Below, one piece after another: positions 23,411 to 32,650 of a stretch of 52,615 nucleotides of DNA. The stretch comes from Branchiostoma floridae. Its lineage: Eukaryota; Chordata; Leptocardii; Amphioxiformes; Branchiostomatidae. Made by a program: the position numbers and the translations under genes. Where the stretch lies: assembly GCF_000003815.2 (NCBI RefSeq), contig NC_049979.1, positions 22,410,399 to 22,463,013 on the forward strand. Reading direction: 5' to 3'. The notes beneath the pieces are model-generated. The model was not told the DNA's origin, did no database searches, and saw nothing but the letters and a program-made list of their open reading frames with translations. Numbering within the stretch: the first letter of the stretch is position 1; the number at the start of each line of letters is the position of its first letter.

Positions 23411-24622
23411 ATGGATGACCGATGCTTCCCTAACCCCTATGATGACTACAGTGCAGGGTCAGTCCAGTTGTTAGAACCAGATGGCCAGCTTCATGGCAGT
23501 CTTGCTGGCAGGATCCGTGCAGCCCTGCCTGGCTTGCTGAAGCAGGTGGAGGATGGACAGAGATCTGAGTCTGGACATGACTACTCCATCTACACAGGCA
23601 GCACGGGGATCGCGCTCCTCTACCTGCACCTGGCACAGGTGTTCAAGGACGGCGCCAGGGACGACTTTCTCAAGAAGGCTCTAGAGTGGGTCCAGCCGGG
23701 ACTGAAGCACCTGAAGCGGAAGAGACTGACGTTTCTGTGTGGAGATGCCGGTCCCCTGGCAGTAGGCGCTGTGATCTATCACAGGATGGGGTTGAAGGAG
23801 GCACAGGAAGGCTGTCTGTCCAAGCTACAGGCCCTCAGTCCCGATGCGTTAAACCTGAAGTCCGACCTGCCCGATGAGGTGCTGTATGGCAGAGCTGGCT
23901 ACCTGTACGCACTGATGTTTGTTCGCAAGAACATCGGTGATCATGCAGTGGAAGAGAAGCTCGTGGATAAGGTAGTGCAGGTGATAGTGACATCTGGACA
24001 AGCTCTCTCCAGACAAGAGCAGTCCAGCAGTCCTCTGAAGTATGTGTGGCATGGTAAGCACTATGTGGGAGCGGCCCACGGGATGGCTGGGATCTACTAT
24101 CAGCTCATGCAGACACCGTCAGCTGCAGCTAAGGCATCCCTGCCAGGCCTGGTCAAGCCAAGTGTGGACTATCTGCGAAAGCTGCAGTTCCCGTCTGGAA
24201 ATTATCCGTCGTCTCTGGGGAACACGTCCGACAGGTTGGTGCACTGGTGTCACGGAGCCCCGGGAGCGATCCACATGCTGATGATGGCCTATCAGGTGTT
24301 CCAGGACGGGGCGTACCTCGAGGAAGCCAAGCGATGTGCCGACGTTATCTGGCAGCGTGGCCTGCTCAAGAAAGGTTACGGCATCTGCCACGGAGCTGCT
24401 GGGAATGGCTACGCCTTCCTGTCCATGTACAGACTGACAAAGGACAAGGTGTACCTCTACAGAGCTGTCAAATTTGCGGAGTGGTGTCTGGACTATGGGA
24501 AGCATGGATGCCGTGTCCCTGACCGACCGTTCTCTCTGTTTGAAGGTCTGGCAGGAGCTGCCTACTTCTTGGCAGATGTCCTTAACCCTGGGTCAGCGCG
24601 ATTCCCAGCATTCGAGCTGTAA
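23411..24622 (+). CDS. LANCL1: LanC-like protein (LANCL1 type), intronless
   Basis: A 403-aa protein of the eukaryotic LanC-like family, made of seven-helix barrels with a zinc site. The family has been linked to glutathione addition and to C-glutathionylation of dehydroamino acids in proteins. The full length and both ends match the family (N-terminal FPNPYDDY, C-terminal ARFPAFEL). Zinc ligands are visible: Cys280 in HWCHG and Cys326-His327 in GICHG. FLCGDAGPLAV, YVGAAHGMAGIYY and SLFEGLAG are further signature stretches. The ATG has a good context (gccATGG). The whole CDS is one exon, whereas vertebrate LANCL genes are split, so intron loss or a retrocopy origin is possible. No frame damage is seen. 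LANCL2 or LANCL3 orthology cannot be excluded. Confidence 0.95.
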   Translation: MDDRCFPNPYDDYSAGSVQLLEPDGQLHGSLAGRIRAALPGLLKQVEDGQRSESGHDYSIYTGSTGIALLYLHLAQVFKDGARDDFLKKALEWVQPGLKHLKRKRLTFLCGDAGPLAVGAVIYHRMGLKEAQEGCLSKLQALSPDALNLKSDLPDEVLYGRAGYLYALMFVRKNIGDHAVEEKLVDKVVQVIVTSGQALSRQEQSSSPLKYVWHGKHYVGAAHGMAGIYYQLMQTPSAAAKASLPGLVKPSVDYLRKLQFPSGNYPSSLGNTSDRLVHWCHGAPGAIHMLMMAYQVFQDGAYLEEAKRCADVIWQRGLLKKGYGICHGAAGNGYAFLSMYRLTKDKVYLYRAVKFAEWCLDYGKHGCRVPDRPFSLFEGLAGAAYFLADVLNPGSARFPAFEL

Positions 24623-26038
24623 CACGAACCTAGTGCTCAGCTGCTAGTAGTAATGGTGGAAGTGAGCTCCATATTGATGCAATGTTGTTTTTCTATGTAG
24701 GGAGTCTTAGAAATGCTGGTAAAATAATAGCAAGCATAGATACTTTCTGTTCGTGTACTGCAACATGTCCTCATGAGCAACTAAGACATTAAAAAGACAA
24801 ATAAGGACATATTATTATAGTCTACATTTCTCTGTACTTCTGAACATTGGCAAGTGCCAGTGTCTGTGGCAGAATTCTGCCCATTTGTTGCAAGCTGGTA
24901 AGCTACATGTATGTATATGTACATGTATAGGACTTTAGAGTGGCAGTGTATCTATATGTACACATGAACCACAGAAACTCTGCTGAGATTCCAGCTGTCA
25001 GAAGCAACAACACACTTGTTTGATCGGCGTGATTGTAACAGTCACCTGAGTCAACAGTATTCTAAGTTGACAATAAAGTACTTCATTTCCTACATTATGA
25101 AGGAAAGAACGCCAGCTGAAGATCCCAATGTCAAGTGCGACTGTTCTCTCTACCCATCATCTTTAGCTATCTTATTTAAATTGTGAAGGATATAAACTCT
25201 GAGCTTGTGATGGGCATCAGTTTGTAGTCCTTTTTAAGTACAGTAAATTCCCTTATTTTCCCAGGGATGTAATGTCTCGTTAGAAGCCAATAAATAGAAA
25301 GGGGAAAGCAGGTTTTCACTGTATTTTTCCGCTTGAAACATTCTGTAGTACGGTAGCAACACATTGGAAATAAAACCACTGAGAAGATTGAAAGATTTAC
25401 AGTACGTTTTATTGTTACAGCAAGCTGCTTGCTATACATTATTTCATTTTATTGTAAGACTATTCGGAAGATAGAAAATAAACATTAAAGAGTTCTCTAA
25501 TGTTAATCAGGCCGCTATTTACAAGTGTTATCCTTTGTGCACCTGCCTTTGTGAGTAACAGATTTGGTGCTTAAATGTCCTAATGAGAGTACTCTTCGTT
25601 GCCTAAAGGCATTTATGATACAGCATCCAGTGCATCTCCTCCCTCTCTTAATGTACAGGGCAAAAGCCGAGCCCGGCGTAATACAAAATAGCAACATGAG
25701 AAGTTATATAATTTCTTGTTGGGATAGGATGATGTAAACTAGTTGTGCTTAGTGTTGTTTTACTAGCTGCAAAACGTTACTTTAAGTATGATGGAGACCT
25801 CTACACACGTACAGCTTTTAAAAACCAAACAACACTTGATTTACGTTAATACTAGTATTTGTTACTACAATCTACCCTAAAAATCTGTTCATGTCACACT
25901 CCTGTCTGTATTAATTCTATGGAAAAAGTAATAAAGATCATACAACTATAATACACTTCATACGCCACTAATTCACCATAGTGTTATATTTCAAACATAC
26001 TACTAAGAATTACTATACACCACACACATGCAAAACCT
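24623..26038. other. Intergenic region between LANCL and the NHL gene
   Basis: The two genes converge here, so this holds both 3'UTRs. Candidate poly(A) hexamers are at 25072 (+) and about 25448-25453 (read on the minus strand). No ORF with family resemblance and no long repeat are evident. Confidence 0.45.
25072..25077 (+). terminator. Candidate poly(A) signal of LANCL
   Basis: AATAAA 450 bp after the LANCL stop codon is the first canonical hexamer downstream. Assignment is by position only. Confidence 0.5.
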
Positions 26039-26222
26039 CGCTTTGAATGATCAGTACAATTTCTGTAGGAGATCAATGATCGTTTGTTAGCAGATGTAGT
26101 AAGGTACATGTATGATGTCGCATTTTCCCCTTCGCTTTGAATGATCAGTACAATTTCTGTAGGAGATGAATGTTCGTTTGTTTGCAGATGTAGTAAGGTA
26201 TCATGTCATATTTTCTCCTTCA
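26039..26222. repeat. Tandem duplication, about 94-bp unit, two copies
   Basis: cgctttgaatgatcagtaca starts at 26039 and again at 26133. Both units run through tttctgtaggagat and gcagatgtagtaaggta to ttttc.cctt. The second copy abuts the stop codon of the minus-strand NHL gene, so the duplication lies in its 3'UTR. Confidence 0.85.
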
Positions 26223-28124
26223 GTTGTACTTGTAAAACTCGGTCTGATTTCCCCAGCAGCAGGCCACAGCTACGTAGCCATCCGGAGTCAGGGCGATCCC
26301 CATGGGATAGCCTCCTCTGATTTTGACCGCCGTTTTGACGTACCTCCCGTCGGGAGTGAACACCTGCAGGCGCCCGTCCAGGCGGCTCACCACCAGGACA
26401 TTCCCCGCCCGGTCTAGCGCTATCCCCGATGGATTTTGGAACTCTCCCCCCTTCCCTCCTTTCTTACCGAAGCCGAACTGAAATTTTCCCTTGAGGTCAA
26501 ACACCAACACGTTATTATTATCATCCAGGGCATGATGGTCGGTGACGTAGACCAGACCACGTGGCTCGTCCACTGCCGTGAACCAGGGGTACCGTAAGTA
26601 GCCCTTGCCGATCTCCCGGACCAGACTCCCGTCAGCCTGCAGGAGGAGACAGGACTTTCTTTTGGTGTCCGCCAACACCATGTGGCCGTCTTGCAGAACT
26701 GTCACTCCAAACGGACTTCTCACAGTCTTCACTACAGTTTTCAGAAGTTCTCCTTCTGGGGAGTACACCCCTCACGCTGGGGTTTGGCCGTCTGACGTCA
26801 CAAAGAATCGTCCATTTGAATCAATGTCAATGCAGCACGGNNNNNNNNNNNNNNNNNNNNNNNNNNNNNNNNNNNNNNNNNNNNNNNNNNNNNNNNNNNN
26901 NNNNNNNNNNNNNNNNNNNNNNNNNNNNNNNNNNNNNNNNATCTGAACCCTCTTGTTTCCTTCCTCTACCACTGCGATGTTGCCTTGCATATCCATGGCT
27001 ACATCTGTAGGATGGGGAAGGTCTTTCACCTCAGTATAGTGTCCGACAGTGAAGACAGGGGTGTGACTGCTTTCCACATTGACATCGAACGGACTTCCCG
27101 CCACAGGCCGCCCGTTCACCTCCACTTGTAACCGGTGCTTGCCCGTGATCTCAGGTGTGTAGGAAATCTCCCACACTCCCATACCCTTCTCCTTCACCTG
27201 AGTTGGTACCCTCTCGCCTGAGGGGTTCATTAGGATAGCTGTGATGTTCTTTACAGGGACAACACACGGACGCCCGTATCTGTCAACTGTGGTGAGTAGG
27301 GAGGCTCTTGAAAACTCTGTAACGGCAGGCTGAATCTCTATGTCAACTGCACACTTAGACGCGTCCACCTTTTCTCTGACTTGTACTTGGGGCGAAACTG
27401 CCCTGCTGACGTCAACACCGAAATCTTCCACTGACTTCCTCTTCAGTAACATGACTTGACTTGGTTTCGATGTTAGGTCGGTTGGTGTTGCGAATAGCGC
27501 CTCCACCCTCTCTGAAATCCTCTCTAGGTCACGTTCTTCCACTTCACTGCCGTGTTCCAGTACTTGTTTACAGAATTCAGCTGCACTCGCCAACCCTGCT
27601 GATTCAGACTCCATCTTTTCTTTCTGCGCTTGCAATGATCCACCAACTTCCTGGTGGACTGAAACTATCTTTTTGACGGTTTCCTCTTTTCTCTTTTGAA
27701 GCAAGGCGATGAGGTGATCAAAATAGGCTTTAGCCTGCTCAATCGCTGTGTTGGAAAATGCTGGCATTTGGGACATTTCCATCTTGACGTCGTTGAGCGC
27801 GAAGTCCACCTCTCTCGCTCGGGGTTCTAACTTCCCTAACAACTCGTGTAGAACTTGCTTCTGGCTTTCAGCGACAGAAGCGAATTCTGCTGGGCCCTGC
27901 TCGTCACCTCGAGGCTGATTGTAGAAAGTTTCTCGGTTTCCATGATTTGGACAGAAGGTTTGGCCCCGCACAGCTTCAGAGGCTTGGTACTGCCGAAAAC
28001 TTGGCCCCGCCCCTTCCAAAGCTTTGGGGACATTGACATTGTGGGTTCCGTAGTGCAGCACGCAGACTGGACACGTCAGGAAGTGGTCGTCAAAGCTGCT
28101 GGATTCTTGAAATGTACTCGCCAT
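26220..28124 (-). CDS. TRIM2/3/71-like filamin-NHL protein, RING decayed, one in-frame TGA
   Basis: A single-exon gene of about 634 codons, counting 100 N at 26841-26940. Start chosen at MASTFQESS (gcacgATGG), six codons inside the longest ORF. Order: a RING remnant (FLTCPVC, then most zinc ligands absent), a B-box remnant (TFCPNHGNRETF), a coiled coil of about 130 residues, a filamin/ABP280 domain (about 255-350: TVDRYGRPC ... EITGKHRLQVEVNGRPVAGS), then NHL propeller blades (LPHPTDVAMDMQGNIAVVEEGNKRVQ-type units). NHL-TRIM proteins are usually ubiquitin ligases or RNA-binding regulators; without a RING this one probably is not a ligase. A TGA at 26774-26772 interrupts the propeller, and the same frame continues open for about 183 codons to the true-looking stop. 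It is either a pseudogene in early decay, an allele, or a base error. Confidence 0.8.
26772..26774 (-). other. In-frame TGA inside the NHL propeller
   Basis: Reading minus, the codons run ...GQTPA, TGA, then GVYSPEGELL... with no frame change. The base context gcgTGAggg allows a simple C-to-T change at a former CpG (CGA, Arg). No selenoprotein or classic CTA readthrough context is visible after the TGA. Confidence 0.9.
26841..26940. other. Assembly gap, 100 N
   Basis: Exactly 100 N within the NHL-repeat coding region. The frame appears kept across it only if the true length is 3n+1 like the placeholder, so the protein length is uncertain. Confidence 0.98.
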
Positions 28125-28271
28125 CGTGCTATTTAAGATCATTTAAGAAGAAGCTAACAAAGGCACGTACCAGTCTGTCAGAGTCTGCTAATGGAGGTGA
28201 AACCCGTGTCTTTCTCGGAAGTAAGTTTCGGTGTGAACGACGCTATCCTTTGCCCCTTGGCATGTTCCCCC

Positions 28272-28276
28272 ATTGG
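28272..28276 (-). promoter_or_regulatory. CCAAT box upstream of the NHL gene
   Basis: ccaat on the minus strand (attgg on plus), about 150 bp upstream of the NHL gene ATG, is a plausible core-promoter element. Position and motif only. Confidence 0.35.
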
Positions 28277-28352
28277 CTGTTCGGTACTCCGTTGTGCTTT
28301 CTCGCTTACGTAATGCCTCAGGCAGGCAACATGTCACCTGACGTAAATGGGG

Positions 28353-28997
28353 ACCTTCAAAGGGCGTACGAAATCAAAGTACAGCATTTTTTGGTTTATA
28401 TTCCACAACTATGATAGTATTTTTCAATTAACATACACGTTCGCATTCGCATGTACACCAAATATACAGCCTTTCCCGCCTTGGACATTGTGCCATAAAA
28501 AAAACATTCTTTAGACTGCAGCTGGATGATTTTGTTGCAAGGTAATCCAATTAAGCGTGTAACGTTATTATGTAACATGGCAACTAGTTCGGAACACAGT
28601 ACATTGGCTCAAGAAAAATGTACTCGTGAAGAGCCGTACGCGTGAAAGGAAATATTGTAGTATGTTGCAATATCAGAAAGTCACAATGACTAAGCAGTAT
28701 AATAAGCACCGTTTGCTTCTCAAAAGTATGTTTTTCTCGAACCGTGGTGCTAGTTTATGAAATAGTTGCCATGTTATTATCATTATATTATTTTCATATG
28801 ACGTCACCTACTTAATTGGATTACCTTGCAATAAAATCCTCAGTCTGAAGAATGGGTTTTGATGGAACAATGTCCTATAACGGGAAAGGGTGTATATTTG
28901 GTGCAAATGCGAACGTGCATGTTATTTGAATAATACTATCATGGTTGTGGAATATAAACAGAATGTGTCGTACTTTGGTTTCGTATGCCCTTAAGGT
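28353..28997. mobile_element. 645-bp foldback element (long-TIR MITE)
   Basis: The left arm begins accttcaaagggcgtacgaa; the right arm ends with the complement of accttaagggcatacgaaa. The arms match imperfectly for about 220 bp (shared blocks include ttatattccacaac, atgatagtatt, ttgcaaggtaatccaattaag, aacatggcaact). Weaker pairing continues almost to the centre near 28640-28720. No protein is coded. It sits just upstream of the NHL gene promoter. A target-site duplication is not obvious. Confidence 0.85.
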
Positions 28998-29371
28998 ACT
29001 AATCCAGACCGGATATTAAATGCCATTACGTGCTACACAGAAAATGTGCTGTGTAGCAAATGTAAATGACACTTGCGTTATGGTACCAGCTTACCTTCAG
29101 AAATATAACACAGAAGAATAAACTGATAGAAGTAGGACCTGTCTATGAGTGTCTCTGAGTGCACATAAATGAATAGATAGATGAATATAGGAGAGCGAAG
29201 ACACTAGTATGGACACTACAACAATGTTTTCGCTAAGTGTAAGTGAAGGGGTAAAGGTAGAAATGGTGTAGGACTGATTCATTTGGATGCGAGCTTTCGT
29301 TTTCAAGTCCAAAAGAACTTCTATGTCGTTCAGAATAAAAATCACAGTTAATATCAACAAATCAATCAATC
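28998..29371. other. Intergenic spacer with a 9-bp-arm hairpin
   Basis: gctacacag and ctgtgtagc form a perfect hairpin at about 29032-29057. Nothing else is recognisable between the foldback element and the E2 3'UTR. Confidence 0.5.
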
Positions 29372-29377
29372 TTTATT
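29372..29377 (-). terminator. Candidate poly(A) signal of the E2 gene
   Basis: AATAAA on the minus strand about 345 bp downstream of the E2 stop codon. The decayed duplicate of this gene keeps the same hexamer near 36852. Confidence 0.55.
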
Positions 29378-29718
29378 GCAATTGCACAAATGAATTGGGC
29401 TCTGAATCCATATATAGTTTGGTCCTTCGACTGAATCATCACTGGTTACTTTCATCATATCACTGAAATACATGAGTCGGTAACGTGTTGTAAGACCTAA
29501 AACATGTTTTGCTTTTTATTGTAACCAAATATGCTGTGTCCATTTTGAGCTTAAGAGACCGGAAGATTGCAACAATAACATTAACAATAACAACAGAAAC
29601 GTCGCATTATATTTAGAACAACAGTGTCTTTCATTAGGCTGTTAAGCCTAGCCAAATAGCTTCAAGGATTATCAGGTTATCAAATCTGTAAGAATACGTG
29701 TAGTTTTCAACGTGACAT

Positions 29719-31796
29719 CTATGTGGCCTTTGCAGCACATTCCCGAGCCTTTCTGTCATACTGCCCCTTGTAATGGTGATAATTGTTCAGAACGTCGTGG
29801 TCAAAGGCGTTGTCCTCTTCCGGGCGGATAAGTAGGGAAAACAAGGCGTTCAGCACCTGCAAGAAGCGTAGATTTAAACAAGTAGGGAAATGAAAGTATC
29901 TTAGACAAAAATACAATATCCGTCTCCATGACATGGGGCCGGATTTCATGAATATAAATTAGCCTCACCCCTCGGCAGAAATACAATCTCTCGGACAAAA
30001 TTGTTTTTTTTTTGTGACCAATGGCAGACTGTCGTTCATATATATCGATTTCGCATATGGGCTAAACGAGGAAACATTTCCTCTTCGTTGATTGGCTAAC
30101 CCATATGATTCAATTATCAGGTGCAGGCCGACCCCGTCTGACCCCGTCGCAGGTGCGGAGTTCACCGCTAGGTCACCAGAGGACGCTGAAAGAGACACGG
30201 CCCGCCCCCCCCCCCCCAAGAAACATCGCAAATTCTGTAACAAATCATGTTATTTATGACAAACATTGAGCTTTTGCATGAACAACATGACGGGTACTGA
30301 CCTGTTCAATGGTTCCACCTGCCACCCACTCGTCTTCAGCGAGGAAGCGCAGACACACCTGTCCACTACTCTGACTGACGTTCAGGTGGTAGATCGGGGT
30401 TACAAAGCGCACCTAGCGGATTAAGTGACAGTAACAGATTCTTCTGTAAGGACTGAGTTTGGTCATACAATATGAAAGCGTCACGGTCTCAACATGTGTC
30501 AGTCTGTTTTTCCGATGTTCCAGAGAAAATGGAAATTTCTGAATAAAGAAAATCAAAGTCTATATCGAACCATTATCAGTATGTATCTTAACTTGCACTC
30601 AGTCTCGTTTTGTTTTGAGATTTGATATATTCAAAATAATGTAACGTTACAGTTTGTACTTACAATTGGTGGTGCGAGCGGGTAGTTCTCACTGTAACGT
30701 CAGTCAAGAAATAAGATAGTACATCAATGTATGGAACAATATTCTTGGAACCTTGTTCCTACACCAATTAATTGACAGAATGATGAGTTGATTGCTACAT
30801 GTAAGTAACGAAATTTTACATGAAATTGTTTAATTATCAATGCTACTTATGACGCAGAATGATTCTCGTTAGAGAAACAAAGGATACGGGAGTAGAATCT
30901 GTATCTTGAACTTTCCGCCTGTTGGTGGAGAAGAATACTTGGGGTTAGTGTTATACAGAGATACAGGTATTTCTGCTTCTAAGAATGATGGAAAACAATA
31001 ACGTTAAGTGAACAGAAAAAAAAGGGTTGGAAGATATTTAAAAGTTACTCACTGAATTCCATGGTATGTGAGCATTTACAACTCTAACATGGAATCCTGT
31101 TTATTTACGCAAGTGTACACCACAGTTATATCTATTAATGTACCGATATTCCTTGTAATGTCTAGATTGAAGTAGTTAAAAGAAATGCATCCCTTTGCTG
31201 TTTTGTAAACATCTTACCTTTATAGAGAGAATCGTCAGGTCCAGGTATGACAGCCTCCCACACATGCAGGTCGTCTGACGGCAGCGACACTTGGATCCCG
31301 AGGGGAGGGGACTTTCTCAGGGCGGCAAGCTCCTTCTGTACCCTGTAGGTTCGTGTAGCAAAATAATAGTGAAAGCTACAAGGAAAAATAACCAGACTTA
31401 AACGCAAGGACAGATCTACGTGTCTGTGAGAAATGTGTGGACGCTTAAGTCTGATTATCATCCAGGAATAAGGTAACGTTACATCTTAAGTAAGCCATAA
31501 CTGATTACATGGTATAACTATAAGATATAATGATGTTTCGTGTAGCTGACATAGATTTTTAAATGTTGTTGTAGTTGATGTTTGGTGTCGTTTCCTTGAT
31601 ACCTAAGGTTCTATAAGTCCAATAACAGTGCTTTAGATATTTCAAAAGTATGCCTATGCAATTATTTGAACCTTTCGATTCATTCATCACAGTGCATACA
31701 AATAATTCCATTACGGTTGTGCGAAACGGCTACTTCCGGGTGACCGCGTACAGTAACATAAGAGCAAACTCACCTGGACGCGAATTGTTTCTCCAT
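29719..31796 (-). CDS. Ubiquitin-conjugating enzyme (E2), six exons
   Basis: A complete UBC-fold E2 of 151 aa. It accepts ubiquitin from E1 on a cysteine and passes it to a ligase or substrate. Exons in transcription order: 31796-31774 (MEKQFAS), 31342-31218, 30918-30888, 30691-30664, 30412-30302, 29856-29719. All donors and acceptors are canonical and the phases join exactly (456 nt with stop). Visible: helix 1 RVQKELAALRKSPPLGI, the strand KFKIQILLPENYPLAPP, the HLN version of the HPN motif, the active-site Cys89 in GQVCLRFL, W after it (DEW), and the C-terminal helices to AKAT. HLN for HPN and LRFL for the usual LDIL are atypical, so it is a divergent E2 whose exact class I cannot name. 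It is divergent to the RBR E3 at 32651, with 854 bp between the start codons. Confidence 0.9.
29930..30235. repeat. Dispersed element fragment in E2 intron 5
   Basis: Contains the head motif of a dispersed family: aatataaattagcc, tttcctcttcg.tgattggct, catatgattcaat, caggtgcaggccga. The same head occurs at 37370-37650 and 42030-42200. A C13 tract follows at 30205-30217. The copy lacks the 163-bp modules that follow the head elsewhere. Confidence 0.65.
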
Positions 31797-32650
31797 AATC
31801 CACAGGATTTTAGCCAAAGCTATACGGTCTATGAGTATGATAGCCAAAATTTCACCTTTACACAAAATAGTGCTGTTACACACTCAGACTTTGTACAGTT
31901 ACTCAGCGGGGATTTCAGAATGGTGAAAATCCCCCACGGGTTATTTTTCAGTCCTCCATGACTCATTTGCTGGGGTGATCACTTTCATTATCAGGTGTGT
32001 GGGACAGAAAATTATGTGACATGGTGGGGGCAAAATGTACTAGGTTCTACTGTTCGTTAAGACGACAGATTCTGACAGTTAGAGCCACGAACTATTCTTT
32101 TGACTCGACGCCACAGGACACGCATGTTTAAGCTCAATTCAATTTGTAGTTGTGGAACGTTCATCACTAGCACCCCTCTTTGAAAAGTGGCACATGCGAG
32201 GGAAAGTTCGATGACGTAATTCACTGTGTTTACCCCGTAAAGAAAGAAAGCGGAACCTCGGAAAGTACCATGGTATCGTTTGCTCACCATGAAAGTACCT
32301 TTATGGCTAGGGCTGTGCCATTTCAGTGCCATAGGGGCGTTCTTCCTTTATGCACGTAAAAAAATAATCATAAACGAGATTATTACACCCTGATATTGAA
32401 GACTTCATACTACAATATGGTACGCATTACATGACGACATAACGAGCAAAATTCACCTTCTGCGTTCGCTGGTATTTATGTGCATTTCAGGAATTTCTAT
32501 TCTGTCCCATCTACCTATAGCATTGGTACCGCCTTATGTTATACACGACCAGGGTTACATTTTTCAGTCATAGCACAGCTGGGGTTTCGGTGACGGCACA
32601 TTACTGATTTGAGTATCGTTATATTTTTCCGCCTCGTAACGTAATACAAG
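31797..32650. promoter_or_regulatory. Divergent intergenic spacer of the E2/E3 pair
   Basis: 854 bp separate the two opposite start codons. A CRE-like tgacgtaa lies at 32212-32219. No TATA box is obvious next to either start. The ORFs predicted in the spacer have no family resemblance. A shared bidirectional promoter is inferred from the layout only. Confidence 0.5.

Noticed and set aside
26772-26774. Selenocysteine codon
   Set aside because: The family has no selenoproteins, no Cys is expected at this position, and I see no SECIS-like element downstream.
31650-31961. 103-codon plus-strand ORF over the first E2 exon
   Set aside because: It overlaps the E2 start on the opposite strand and shows no recognisable domain.
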